A stretch of 64,000 bases of DNA from NCBI RefSeq assembly GCF_001690685.1, contig NZ_LZGL01000009.1, positions 310,001 to 374,000 on the forward strand. Direction: 5' to 3'. This DNA comes from Gilliamella sp. wkB112. GTDB taxonomy: Bacteria; Pseudomonadota; Gammaproteobacteria; Enterobacterales; Orbaceae. Position 1 is the stretch's first letter. Each line of letters opens with the position of its first letter. The notes below the pieces were generated by a model. It saw only the letters and a program-made list of their open reading frames with translations, made no database searches and had not been told where the DNA came from. Position numbers and translations under genes: made by a program. This document shows, in pieces, positions 29,435-38,511 of this stretch.

Positions 29435-30439
29435 TTAAGCTGATTTTCTAATAACTAAATTAACAGGAACAATACGATTTTCTTTTGTTCGATGATAGTT
29501 CTTCATTCTTTTTAGCAATAGTTCTACCGCGTGAAAGGCAAGTAATTCAGTATTTTGCTCAATAGTCGTTAACTGATAAGCCGCATAAGCAGTTGCAGGA
29601 ATATTATCAAATCCAATAACTTTTACTTGTTTATCCAGATTATGAATTTTCAAATAATCAAGAGCCCCCATTGCTAATATATCTGTTGCGCAAAAAAGTG
29701 AATTTAATAAAGGTTGTTGTTTCAATAATTCTGCTATGCCATCCCATCCTGATTGATAATCATCTTTTAAGCAAAAAATTACTTGAGCCGACAATCGGTG
29801 CTGTGACAATATTTCTTGAAAAGCATCATACCTTTGCTTGGTACTAGAATTTTTTATACTTTGACCAATAAATCCAAACGAAGTTCCTCCTGAAGAAAGT
29901 AAATGTTCTACTGCTAATTTAGCTCCTTGGTAATTATCACAAATAATTTGATCTGCATTTTTTAGATCAGCACAACGGTTAATAAGAGCAACAGGTATTT
30001 CTTTTTTAACATATTCTTCAGCTAAATAAAGAGGTGGTGTTCCTGATGTCATAATAATCCCTGCAATATGATAACTAAGCAATTCTCGCAACGATAGATC
30101 TAACTGTTTAGGATCATCTGCATTAACTAAGATTGCAATAAAGCCTTTTAACGCTAATTGATGAACAATTGGAACCAATAATTTACTGCGAAAAGCATTT
30201 TCAAATCCCGAAGTTACAATACCAACAAAATTACTTCTACCTGTATTCATTGTTCTAGCAATGATATTAACTTGATAACCTAGTTCTTTAGCTGCAATCA
30301 TCACTTTTTTTCTTTTTTCTTCAGAGACAGATGAACCTGAAGTGAATGCACGTGAGACTACGGCTCTCGAAACTCCTGCTGCTTGAGCAACATCTTGAGC
30401 TGTAATCCATTTTTTTTCTTTTTTGCCCATACGTTTCAT
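29435..30439 (-). CDS. LacI/GalR-family transcriptional regulator
   Basis: 334 residues. The N-terminal helix-turn-helix and hinge helix are clear: ITAQDVAQAAGVSRAVVSRAFTSGSSVSEEKRKKVMIAAKELGYQVN. The rest is a periplasmic-binding-protein-like effector domain (about 65-334) with VGIVTSGFENAF, SLFCATDILAMGALDYL and KVIGFDNIP. It lies immediately upstream of the antiporter gene on the same strand. Two matching palindromes in the gap make it the likely local repressor. The effector is presumably the phosphorylated substrate or its sugar. Confidence 0.9.
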   Translation of the reverse strand: MKRMGKKEKKWITAQDVAQAAGVSRAVVSRAFTSGSSVSEEKRKKVMIAAKELGYQVNIIARTMNTGRSNFVGIVTSGFENAFRSKLLVPIVHQLALKGFIAILVNADDPKQLDLSLRELLSYHIAGIIMTSGTPPLYLAEEYVKKEIPVALINRCADLKNADQIICDNYQGAKLAVEHLLSSGGTSFGFIGQSIKNSSTKQRYDAFQEILSQHRLSAQVIFCLKDDYQSGWDGIAELLKQQPLLNSLFCATDILAMGALDYLKIHNLDKQVKVIGFDNIPATAYAAYQLTTIEQNTELLAFHAVELLLKRMKNYHRTKENRIVPVNLVIRKSA

Positions 30440-30566
30440 TCTAATAAATAATTAATTATCTATACATAAAATACTATAATAATTTAAAAAGCATACAATA
30501 TTTAACTAAATATAAAATAAAAATCTCTTCAAACAAAATAGATAGCAAGTATTTTCAAATAATAAA

Positions 30567-32330
30567 TCACATCGTACTATGCAGTTTGTGATATACCGCT
30601 AACAATTTTTGGTGCATCCTAAATTGTTCAAGATTGTTATTGTTGCTGTTACCTTTTGCAGTTAAATCATCCAACCCTAAAAACTGTTTTTGTGCTGTTG
30701 CATACTGCCACATTTCATTAACACATGCAGTTCCATACATTTTGTTAAATGCGTCTTGGTAATTGGTAAATTGTTTACTACCACGTTCAATAATAAAATT
30801 AACTAACGTTTGTAAACAACGATATGCATGATTACGTTCTGGTGTAAAAATGGATTCATTCATTTCAACCGTCCAATCGATCCACAATTTTGCTTGTTTT
30901 AAATCTTTCCCTGCAAGCGCTAGCATGGCTTTTAATTCACCAATACGTAATGTTAACCACGCATTATCTTTGCCAGTTGCTATACCGAGTAGTTCACGAA
31001 CGCGTGCAAAGTCATCCAAACCATCATCATCTAACTGTTCAATTATGCTTAAATACTGTTTAGCGGAACGTTTTTTATATGGCAGCGATAATATAAGTTC
31101 ACGTAAATGTATTGCCATGTTGTTATTGGCAATTAATAGATCTTCTGGCAGATAGATTTCAGACATGCCTACTGCTAAAATTCGACAAGCATAAACACCT
31201 AAGTGTTCATAATCCATAATTAATACTTCAGTTTTGTTGTGCGCGAATATCGCCATTAAGTTAGCAAATTCTTGTTCAGTTGTACCCGAAAAATCCCAAT
31301 CAACAAAGTCATAATCGTTCTTTTCGCTAAATAGATCCCATGAAATTAAACCACTTGAATCAATAAAATGTGTTTCTAAATTACTGAGATCAGCAACATC
31401 ATCATTATCAAAACTTGGTGGTGAAAATACATCAAGATCTTTCAAACTTCGACCTTGTAATAATTCGGTAACCGTTCGTTCAAGAGCTACTCCAAAATTA
31501 GGGTGTGCGCCAAATGATGCATAGCTTGTACCATTTTGTGGGTTGAATAAAACCACACAAATAACAGGGAATTGCCCCCCCAAAGAAGCATCAAAACAAT
31601 AAATCGGGAATCCTTCACTTTCAAGTGCTTTAATAGCAGACCGTACAGCCGGATAGCGATTAAGAACATTGGGCGGAATGGTCGGTAAACTAATTGCTTC
31701 AGCAATTATTTTATTTTTGGTGTAACGCTCAAAGATTTCTGACAATGCTTGTACTCGTGCCTCATTACTTGTATTACCTGCCGACATACCATTTGAGGCG
31801 TACAGATTAGCAATCAAATTAACTGGAATATAAATGGTTTTTTGATCAGATTGTTGTACGAAGGGTAATGCACAAATTCCCCGTTCATTATTACTTGATT
31901 GCAGATCAATTAAATCAGTTGCACATAATTCTTTATTTGAGTCATAAAATTTTAGTAATTTTTTAGACAGTAATCCTTTAGGTATTGAGTTATCTTTCGG
32001 AATAGCAAACCATTTTTCTGTAGGGTAATGAACAAAATTAGCATTAGCAACATCCTTACCTAAATAAAAATCGGCAAAGAAATAATTAGTAGATAATCGT
32101 TCAAAATATTCGCCTAGAGCTGATGCTAAAGCAGCCTTTTTACTGGCACCTTTACCATTGGCAAAACAAAGTGGACAGATAGTATTTTGAATATGTACCG
32201 ACCATACATTAGGCACTGGATTTAACCATGATGCTTCTTTTACGTCTAATTTATACTTGGCTAACTGGAATTGAAAGTAATTTATTGAATCTTCAAGTGC
32301 GGCATCTTTGCCAAGAATATATGTTTTCAT
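30567..32330 (-). CDS. ycaO: YcaO, ribosomal protein S12 methylthiotransferase accessory factor
   Basis: 587 residues from the ATG at 32330 (E. coli YcaO 586). The 12 nt upstream frame begins with TTG and is less likely. The ATP-binding YcaO domain fills about residues 60-390 (GKGASKKAALASALGEYFERLSTNYFF, NGMSAGNTSNEARVQALSEIFERY, RTVTELLQGRSLKDLDVF), and a helical TPR-like C-terminus follows. Sequence tracks E. coli YcaO throughout, so it is the housekeeping member linked to RimO-dependent beta-methylthiolation of S12, not a peptide-modifying YcaO of a RiPP cluster. No precursor peptide or RiPP gene lies nearby. Confidence 0.95.
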   Translation of the reverse strand: MKTYILGKDAALEDSINYFQFQLAKYKLDVKEASWLNPVPNVWSVHIQNTICPLCFANGKGASKKAALASALGEYFERLSTNYFFADFYLGKDVANANFVHYPTEKWFAIPKDNSIPKGLLSKKLLKFYDSNKELCATDLIDLQSSNNERGICALPFVQQSDQKTIYIPVNLIANLYASNGMSAGNTSNEARVQALSEIFERYTKNKIIAEAISLPTIPPNVLNRYPAVRSAIKALESEGFPIYCFDASLGGQFPVICVVLFNPQNGTSYASFGAHPNFGVALERTVTELLQGRSLKDLDVFSPPSFDNDDVADLSNLETHFIDSSGLISWDLFSEKNDYDFVDWDFSGTTEQEFANLMAIFAHNKTEVLIMDYEHLGVYACRILAVGMSEIYLPEDLLIANNNMAIHLRELILSLPYKKRSAKQYLSIIEQLDDDGLDDFARVRELLGIATGKDNAWLTLRIGELKAMLALAGKDLKQAKLWIDWTVEMNESIFTPERNHAYRCLQTLVNFIIERGSKQFTNYQDAFNKMYGTACVNEMWQYATAQKQFLGLDDLTAKGNSNNNNLEQFRMHQKLLAVYHKLHSTM

Positions 32331-32457
32331 ATCAAATCTCAAAAAAATTGTATATTATGTAGCGTCTTTTAACCGTGAAGTTATTCGTTTTTGAATGTAT
32401 TCACTTTTGTTTTAAAAACAATTAAATAACCTTAAAATTTATTAATAGGAATGTAAA

Positions 32458-32808
32458 ATGAAAAACAATATTAACTTAAAAGATATTTCATTTAAGGACT
32501 TTTTCTTTTTTAACAAATTATTAACACCTGTATTTATCACTATTATTTTTTGGGTTGCTATAGCTGTAATTATAGTTAGCGGGTTATCCATTATCTTGAG
32601 TAGCTTGACATTGTTCAAATATAACGCCTCTATGGGTATGATTGCTTTCTTTGGCGGAATATTTACCATCATTGGTGGACTCGTTTCAACCCGTATTGTA
32701 TTTGAAATCATTTGCGTCTTATTTAATATCAATCGTAATATTGAAAAATTAGCATCAGAATCAACAGATACAAAAGAAGCAATTAATAATAACACTGATA
32801 ATCAATAA
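32458..32808 (+). CDS. DUF4282 family membrane protein
   Basis: 116 residues with two predicted membrane helices (about 22-50 and 60-90), a Phe-rich start DISFKDFFFFNKLLTPVFITIIFW and a polar, Asn/Asp-rich tail. This pattern, with the ISFKDFFxFxKLLTP opening, is that of the DUF4282 family, whose function is unknown. It is monocistronic, divergent from ycaO, with a terminator following. A minus-strand frame over the same bases is a shadow. Confidence 0.75.
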   Translation: MKNNINLKDISFKDFFFFNKLLTPVFITIIFWVAIAVIIVSGLSIILSSLTLFKYNASMGMIAFFGGIFTIIGGLVSTRIVFEIICVLFNINRNIEKLASESTDTKEAINNNTDNQ

Positions 32809-32854
32809 TAACTCATTATTTGTTGTTTAATTAATATTGATAGCTAAAACAATT

Positions 32855-32876
32855 AAGTGGGAATTTACTCCCACTT
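32855..32876. terminator. Bidirectional terminator between the DUF4282 gene and tsaD
   Basis: AAGTGGGA (32855-32862) pairs with TCCCACTT (32869-32876) around a 6-nt loop; A-rich before and T-rich after. Confidence 0.75.
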
Positions 32877-32906
32877 TTAAAATTATTCCGTATTTTCTGG
32901 TTTACT

Positions 32907-33932
32907 TTAACTGTAAGTTAATTCATTCAGAGACCATCTTGGCTTAACATTGATAGCCAATTCTGTTGATGTTTGCTTTTTTAGATGGATCATTCCTGCA
33001 TAAGCAATCATAGCCCCATTATCAGTACAAAATTCTAATCTCGGGTAATAAACCTGCCCTTTTCGCTGTTTCATTAATTCAGCTAATTGATTACGCAATG
33101 TTATATTGGCACTAACACCACCTGCAATAACTAAGCGTTTAAATCTGGTTTGTTCAAGTGCTCGGCGCGATTTAATTACTAAAGTATCAACTAGTGCATC
33201 TTCAAACGCTCTAGCTATGTCGGCTTTAGTTTGGGGATCAATACCGTTATTTGATGTATTTTGATGGATTATGTTAGCCGCCGCGGTTTTAAGTCCGGAA
33301 AAGCTAAAATCTAATCCTGGACGATCGGTCATAGGTCGAGGGAAATGGAACCGCGAAGCATTACCTTGCTGAGCTAATTTAGAAAGTTTCGCTCCACCAG
33401 GATAATCAAGTCCAAGTAATTTAGCTGTTTTATCAAAAGCTTCACCTGCCGCATCATCAATTGATTCACCAATTAATTGATATTGACCAATTCCTGTGAC
33501 ACTAATTAGCTGTGTATGCCCACCAGAAACAAGTAGGGCAACAAAGGGAAATTCAGGTGGATTATCCTCCAACATTGGAGCCAATAAATGACCTTCCATG
33601 TGATGTACAGCTATTGCTGGCACATTCCAAGCATAAGCAAGTGAACGTCCAACTGAAGCACCTACCATTAATGCTCCAATTAATCCCGGACCAGCCGTAT
33701 AAGCTACACCGTCAATATCTGTAGAAGTCAAATGCGCTTCTTTTAATGCGGCTTGAATTAATGGTACTGTTTTACGAATATGATCGCGTGAAGCCAATTC
33801 CGGAACTACACCACCATAATCAGCATGTAATTTAATTTGTGAGTATAGCTGGTTAGCTATTAAGCCATTTTGGTCATCATATATAGCAATACCAGTTTCA
33901 TCACAAGATGTTTCAATGCCTAATACTTTCAT
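32907..33932 (-). CDS. tsaD: tRNA N6-threonylcarbamoyladenosine transferase TsaD
   Basis: 341 residues. The ASKHA ATPase fold starts [19 protein letters not shown]; metal ligands are in [12 protein letters not shown] (about 107-117), with the GGHTQL and [12 protein letters not shown] motifs following. It completes t6A37 on ANN-decoding tRNAs with TsaB, TsaC and TsaE. Its ATG overlaps the yacG stop by one base (TAATG). It is the last gene of coaE-zapD-yacG-tsaD, a different place from E. coli, where tsaD lies by rpsU. Confidence 0.97.
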   Translation of the reverse strand: MKVLGIETSCDETGIAIYDDQNGLIANQLYSQIKLHADYGGVVPELASRDHIRKTVPLIQAALKEAHLTSTDIDGVAYTAGPGLIGALMVGASVGRSLAYAWNVPAIAVHHMEGHLLAPMLEDNPPEFPFVALLVSGGHTQLISVTGIGQYQLIGESIDDAAGEAFDKTAKLLGLDYPGGAKLSKLAQQGNASRFHFPRPMTDRPGLDFSFSGLKTAAANIIHQNTSNNGIDPQTKADIARAFEDALVDTLVIKSRRALEQTRFKRLVIAGGVSANITLRNQLAELMKQRKGQVYYPRLEFCTDNGAMIAYAGMIHLKKQTSTELAINVKPRWSLNELTYS

Positions 33933-34150
33933 TAATGTCTACCTGCTAAGTCTATAAGCTCATCTTCACTCCAAAGGTCTTGTTCGCTTATATCTTTGTC
34001 TGGTATACGATGTTCTTCACTCGCCCAATCACCTAAATCAATAAGTTGACAGCGTTTACTGCAAAACGGACGGTATGGGCTTTTTTCTGACCATTCAATC
34101 TCAGTTTGACAAGTTGGACATTTAACCATTGTAATAGTATGTTTATTCAT
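33932..34150 (-). CDS. yacG: DNA gyrase inhibitor YacG (zinc protein)
   Basis: 72 residues. Four zinc cysteines are seen in [12 protein letters not shown] and [24 protein letters not shown], the complete YacG signature. E. coli YacG binds GyrB and blocks DNA binding by gyrase. It sits in the conserved coaE-zapD-yacG order with 29 bp to zapD. Confidence 0.94.
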   Translation of the reverse strand: MNKHTITMVKCPTCQTEIEWSEKSPYRPFCSKRCQLIDLGDWASEEHRIPDKDISEQDLWSEDELIDLAGRH

Positions 34151-34179
34151 GATTACCCTTTTTTATTGCTCCTACTTTA

Positions 34180-34917
34180 TTAACAACATGCTAATTCAAA
34201 TTCAATGGAATCAAGATTAATATTATCACTGGTGTCAAGTGGTAAAAAACGGATACTATAACGGGACATATGCCCGGATACTTGCGGATACACGTTTTTG
34301 TCTAACGGTACCCGAATACGGATAAGATTAACGTCACCATTAGTTTCTTGAAAAAAATTATTTGTATAGATAAAAGCTTTAAATTCACCTAACTGCCTGA
34401 TTAATTGCAAACATGCCGTTAATGATTCATCAAGTAAGGATAAATGTTGTAACCAATTTTGTACTTGTTGATCTCTTTTTTCTTGTGATTGCTTAAGCCA
34501 TAAATGAAATGAAGGCAAATCAAAACTACAACAACCACCAGGAATCATCAGCCGTTGTCGAATTGCAGTAATAAAACGATCATCCTTTAAACATTGTCCA
34601 AGTCTTAAAGTGGAATTGTATTTTGTGATAAATGAATCAAGTTCGTTAATTAGATTATTTAATAACTCTTGATCTACACCATCAATATTCATCCACGATA
34701 GAAGTTTTTGTTTTTGTGATTCAAGTTCTTTGACCAAATCACCTTTAACATCATTACGTTCAATAATTTCTAATAATTCAGACAATGCATGAAAAAACAA
34801 TAAGGCATTATTTTGATTAAAGTGACAATGCATTTTTAATTGCTTCAATAAAAATTCGATACGTAACCAAGTACGTGTCTTTTCATTTAGAGGATGTTCA
34901 AAAACAATCTTACTCAT
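34180..34917 (-). CDS. zapD: Cell division protein ZapD
   Basis: 245 residues (E. coli 247). The start VFEHPLNEKTRTWLRIEFLLKQL and the central PGGCCSFDLPSFHLWL are family marks. ZapD cross-links FtsZ filaments at the division ring. Its start overlaps the coaE stop by four bases. Confidence 0.95.
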   Translation of the reverse strand: MSKIVFEHPLNEKTRTWLRIEFLLKQLKMHCHFNQNNALLFFHALSELLEIIERNDVKGDLVKELESQKQKLLSWMNIDGVDQELLNNLINELDSFITKYNSTLRLGQCLKDDRFITAIRQRLMIPGGCCSFDLPSFHLWLKQSQEKRDQQVQNWLQHLSLLDESLTACLQLIRQLGEFKAFIYTNNFFQETNGDVNLIRIRVPLDKNVYPQVSGHMSRYSIRFLPLDTSDNINLDSIEFELACC

Positions 34918-35531
34918 ACTAATCCATTCTTATGTTTGTTATTATTAATATACTGGTGATGTAACTTATTTACTTGTTCAGCTAATGATTTCAAATCCCC
35001 ATTATTGTTGATAATATCATCAGCATGTAAGAGCCGTTTTGAAGAAGATATTTGTGACTGTATCATCTTTAGGGCTAATGTTTTATCAATATTGTCCCTT
35101 TGAATTAGACGTTTTAACTGTAACTCTACTGGTGAATCAATCATTAATACTCGATCTGCAAGGTGATGTAAATTATTTTCTATCAATAAAGGTACCACCC
35201 AAATTACATAATCAGTAGCCTGTTGCATTGCTATTTGATGTTGTGTTTCTTGTTGAATAATAGGATGTAATAAGCTATTTAACCATAACCTTTCATGATC
35301 ATTATTAAAAATAATCTCGCGTAATTGTGAACGATCTAGTTCACCATTAGGTAATAAAATTTCTTGGCTAAAATGTTTAATGATTAGATTAAACGCAGGC
35401 GTACCTGATTGTACTACTTGACGGGCAATAACATCTGCATCAATAATTGGCACACCTAACTTCGCAAAAAGGTTCGCGATAGTACTTTTACCACTGGCAA
35501 TTCCACCGCTAAGTGCGACAACATATGGCAT
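34914..35531 (-). CDS. coaE: Dephospho-CoA kinase
   Basis: 205 residues. The P-loop is GGIASGKST (about 9-17), then DADVIARQVV. It performs the last step of coenzyme A synthesis, 3'-phosphorylation of dephospho-CoA. It is the first gene of the coaE-zapD-yacG-tsaD unit; the AT-rich 395 bp between it and lexA has no other gene. Confidence 0.96.
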   Translation of the reverse strand: MPYVVALSGGIASGKSTIANLFAKLGVPIIDADVIARQVVQSGTPAFNLIIKHFSQEILLPNGELDRSQLREIIFNNDHERLWLNSLLHPIIQQETQHQIAMQQATDYVIWVVPLLIENNLHHLADRVLMIDSPVELQLKRLIQRDNIDKTLALKMIQSQISSSKRLLHADDIINNNGDLKSLAEQVNKLHHQYINNNKHKNGLV

Positions 35532-35862
35532 GAGAAAATTTCCAATCAGATCTAACTTCTTTAATAGTATATCATACTATTATATATGATTATATATCTT
35601 GAAATCAGGTTATTAAGCCACTAAAAAACTCACTATTTAAGCTCAATAGCATAAAATTAATACAAATTAATTAATATTAAATTACCCTTTTTGTAACCTA
35701 ATAAAAATATGATGTATTTTGTTATTTATCATAAAGAATAGATAAAAAAACAATAAGCCTAAAGTGATTTTTTGATATTTTATTATTTGAATAATATTAG
35801 ATATATATGGTGCTTATCTAAGCTTATTGGGACTTAACTTTGAAAATAAATCAACAAAACAG

Positions 35863-35916
35863 TTGGTTTTATAAAATTAGCTGTATATAATCACATGTAT
35901 CTGTATATAAACACAG
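35863..35916 (+). promoter_or_regulatory. lexA promoter with two LexA (SOS) boxes
   Basis: TTGGTT (35863-35868), 17 bp, TATAAT (35886-35891) form the promoter. LexA boxes are CTGTATATAATCACAT (35881-35896, one base off the palindrome) covering the -10, and CTGTATATAAACACAG (35901-35916, perfect CTGT-N8-ACAG). Their centres are 20 bp apart, the tandem autorepression layout of lexA in enterics. Confidence 0.92.
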
Positions 35917-35926
35917 GACAGCAATT

Positions 35927-36553
35927 ATGAGACCTTTAACTGAACGCCAACAACAGATTTATGATCTAATAAAAGATAATATTCAAACAACAGGGATGCC
36001 CCCTACTCGAGCTGAAATAGCAAAAAAATTAGGATTCCGTTCTGCTAATGCGGCTGAAGAACATTTAAAAGCATTAGCTAAAAAAGGTGCAATTGAAATG
36101 ATTGCTGGTTCTTCAAGAGGGCTTCGTCTATTGCTTGAAAATACTAATGATCAAAATGATTATGAAGGTATTCCACTCATTGGGCAAGTTGCTGCTGGTT
36201 CCCCTATTCTGGCTCAAGAACATATTGAAAGCTACTATCAAGTAGATCCTTCACTGTTTAGACCCCATGCAGACTTTCTATTAAGAGTTAAAGGGATGTC
36301 AATGAAAGATATTGGTATTTTAGATGGAGATTTGTTGGCTGTACATAAAACTCAAGATGTCAAAAATGGGCAAGTTGTAGTAGCTCGAATTGATGACGAA
36401 GTAACTGTGAAAAGGTTATCTCAAAAAGGTAAGCATGTACATTTATTAGCTGAGAATGAAGAGTTTTCCCCAATCAAAGTTGATCTAGAACAACAAAGTT
36501 TTGCTATCGAAGGTATTGCTGTTGGTATTATTCGTAATGGGGCATGGATGTAA
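35927..36553 (+). CDS. lexA: LexA repressor
   Basis: 208 residues. The winged helix-turn-helix fills about 1-70 ([45 protein letters not shown]). The self-cleavage Ala-Gly lies in [12 protein letters not shown]; the catalytic Ser is in [11 protein letters not shown] and the Lys in [13 protein letters not shown]. RecA-stimulated autocleavage lifts SOS repression. Two LexA boxes lie directly upstream, so it is autoregulated. Confidence 0.98.
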   Translation: MRPLTERQQQIYDLIKDNIQTTGMPPTRAEIAKKLGFRSANAAEEHLKALAKKGAIEMIAGSSRGLRLLLENTNDQNDYEGIPLIGQVAAGSPILAQEHIESYYQVDPSLFRPHADFLLRVKGMSMKDIGILDGDLLAVHKTQDVKNGQVVVARIDDEVTVKRLSQKGKHVHLLAENEEFSPIKVDLEQQSFAIEGIAVGIIRNGAWM

Positions 36554-36604
36554 TTTAAAAGTTAGTATAAAATAACCAATAATTATTAGCTAGGAGAAAA
36601 TAAT

Positions 36605-37000
36605 ATGTGGCTATTCTGGTTATTCGAATTTTTAGGCTTTATTGCCGTCCTCTTACTTATTTTTGCTTATTGCCGTTTCCGTGGAGAAAGATTCTGGTCG
36701 TTTATTTGGAAATATTTAAAATGGGTTGCTTTAGCTATTGTGATTGTATGGATATTGATTGCCATTCTTTGTCGTAACGATCTATACAATGCTACTCACT
36801 GTTATTTCCGTGGGGTAAGCATGCACTCTAATACTAAGTATTCTATCTATTTAAGTGAATGCCAAATTGAAACTCGCAGTGGTAGTTATGTACCAATTGA
36901 TAGAACAAGAGCCTTACCTGGTTCTAAAGATCATGATTCTGATAATCAACACGATGACAATAATAACGATAATGACGGTGATGAGCTTTTACCAGAATAA
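36605..37000 (+). CDS. Unknown small membrane protein downstream of lexA
   Basis: 131 residues, no family recognised. Two hydrophobic helices (about 3-22 and 38-56) are joined by a basic loop CRFRGERFWSFIWKYLK, followed by a short domain with two cysteines (Cys66 and Cys86) that could form a disulfide if periplasmic. The tail (about 107-127) is Asp/Asn/His-rich. A TAGGAGA ribosome site precedes the ATG. It starts 51 bp after lexA with no terminator or promoter evident between, so it is probably read from the LexA-controlled promoter. A terminator follows. Confidence 0.7.
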   Translation: MWLFWLFEFLGFIAVLLLIFAYCRFRGERFWSFIWKYLKWVALAIVIVWILIAILCRNDLYNATHCYFRGVSMHSNTKYSIYLSECQIETRSGSYVPIDRTRALPGSKDHDSDNQHDDNNNDNDGDELLPE

Positions 37001-37015
37001 TTAATTTCGCAATCT

Positions 37016-37051
37016 AGATCAGGTAATTAGATTTTTTTAATTCCCTGATCT
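37016..37051. terminator. Bidirectional terminator between the unknown gene and hisM
   Basis: AGATCAGG (37016-37023) pairs with CCTGATCT (37044-37051), and the stem continues inward with AATTA/TAATT after one mismatch. It contains an internal T-run. Confidence 0.7.
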
Positions 37052-37087
37052 ATTTAGTTTGGTATTCTAGATTATTCTCATTCTTTA

Positions 37088-37810
37088 CTAGTTGTTCTTC
37101 ACATTTGCAACTCGCACATAAGCTAAAAAATAATTTTCCAATTTTTTGAACCCCCAAATCAATATAAAACTTACACACAAATAAATGACTGCAGCAATAC
37201 CAAAAGCATGAAAAGGTTGGTAAGTTTCAGCATAGATATCTTGTGCAATTTTCATTAAGTCAGGCACAGTTGCTGTAAACGCTAATGCTGTTGAATGCAA
37301 CATAAAAATAACTTCATTACTATAGGCCGGCAAGGCTATACGAAAAGCTCTTGGTAAAATAATATGTCGATATAATTGAAAACGGTTAAAACCTAAGGCA
37401 GTTGCAGCTTCAATTTCACCATTTGGCACATTACGAATCGCACCGGCAAAAAATTCTGTAGTGTAGGCACAAGTATTTAAGGTAAAAGCTAGTATTGTAC
37501 AATTTAAACCATTACGAAAAAATTCGTCTAAAATATAGTTTTCTTTTACTACACTTAAAGTATAAATACCAGTATAGATAATTAACAGTTGTACATATAG
37601 GGGGGTACCACGGAAAACATAAGTATACAGCCAAATTGGAAATTTAATAAATCTATTTTGTGAATTACGCCCAATGGCTAATAACAAAGATAAAGCTCCA
37701 CCAATTGTTACACACAATATCAAAATCCAAAGTGTAATAGCTACTCCGGTAATATTATAACCATCAGTCCATAGCAAAGCTTGCCAATATTCTTGAAGTA
37801 TTTCTATCAT
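37088..37810 (-). CDS. hisM: Histidine / basic amino acid ABC transporter permease HisM
   Basis: 240 residues with five membrane helices. MIEILQEYWQALLWTDGYNITGVAITLW, FPIWLYTYVFRGTPLYVQLL and the EAA loop NGEIEAATALGFNRFQLYRHIILPRAFRIALPAYSNEVI all track E. coli HisM. With HisQ it forms the membrane channel for the HisJ/ArgT binding protein. It is the last gene of the unit; the ATPase gene hisP, which follows hisM in enterics, is not here. Confidence 0.93.
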   Translation of the reverse strand: MIEILQEYWQALLWTDGYNITGVAITLWILILCVTIGGALSLLLAIGRNSQNRFIKFPIWLYTYVFRGTPLYVQLLIIYTGIYTLSVVKENYILDEFFRNGLNCTILAFTLNTCAYTTEFFAGAIRNVPNGEIEAATALGFNRFQLYRHIILPRAFRIALPAYSNEVIFMLHSTALAFTATVPDLMKIAQDIYAETYQPFHAFGIAAVIYLCVSFILIWGFKKLENYFLAYVRVANVKNN

Positions 37811-37824
37811 TGCAATTATCTTTC

Positions 37825-38508
37825 TTATAGTTTTGCTTTAGTAATACCGATCGAGTAATGTTTCTCGAACCATAATAAAACAATATTCGAAATCGTAGTA
37901 AAAAACAGATAGAACGCACCAGCAATTAATGCAAAAAAAAGTGGAGCGTAGGTTGCTTCCCCAACTATTTTGGTAGCTCTAACCAAATCTGATAAACCTA
38001 ATAATGATACTAAAGCGGTAGCTTTTAATACCACTAACCAATTATTAGTAATGCCTGGAAGTGCAAATCGCATCATCAATGGGAACATAACATAACGAAA
38101 AACTTGTGCTTTACTTAAACCAAGAGCAAAAGCTGCCTCTAATGTCGTTTTTGGTACTGCTAAATAAGCCCCACGAAAAGTTTCTGTAAAATAAGCACCA
38201 TAAATAAAACCTAAAGTAATAATGCCCGCTATTAATGGATTGATTTCAATAAAACCAATACTAAAAAAATCAGTAATACTATTAAGTAGCAATTGTAAAC
38301 CATAAAAAATTAATAGCATTAACACTAAGTCAGGCACACCACGAATTAGTGACGTATAAGCCTGACAAAGTAGCGCAGTAGGTTTAAAGTTAGACAATTT
38401 ACCAATGGCACAAATTATACCTAGTATCATTGCCAATACTAATGAGGCAATTGCCAAGCTGATAGTAATTAATGCACCATGACAAATTAATGGAATATAA
38501 CCTTGCAT
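37825..38508 (-). CDS. hisQ: Histidine / basic amino acid ABC transporter permease HisQ
   Basis: 227 residues (E. coli 228), five membrane helices. The EAA loop is VPKTTLEAAFALGLSKAQVFRYVMFPLMMRFALPG; LIRGVPDLVLMLLIFYG is the HisQ permease start motif. It lies 3 bp downstream of hisJ and 14 bp before hisM, one transcription unit. Confidence 0.93.
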   Translation of the reverse strand: MQGYIPLICHGALITISLAIASLVLAMILGIICAIGKLSNFKPTALLCQAYTSLIRGVPDLVLMLLIFYGLQLLLNSITDFFSIGFIEINPLIAGIITLGFIYGAYFTETFRGAYLAVPKTTLEAAFALGLSKAQVFRYVMFPLMMRFALPGITNNWLVVLKATALVSLLGLSDLVRATKIVGEATYAPLFFALIAGAFYLFFTTISNIVLLWFEKHYSIGITKAKL

Positions 38509-38511
38509 TGA

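Noticed and set aside
30567-32330. YcaO as part of a RiPP (thiazole/oxazole peptide) cluster
   Set aside because: Sequence follows E. coli YcaO end to end, and no precursor, dehydrogenase or exporter gene is adjacent.
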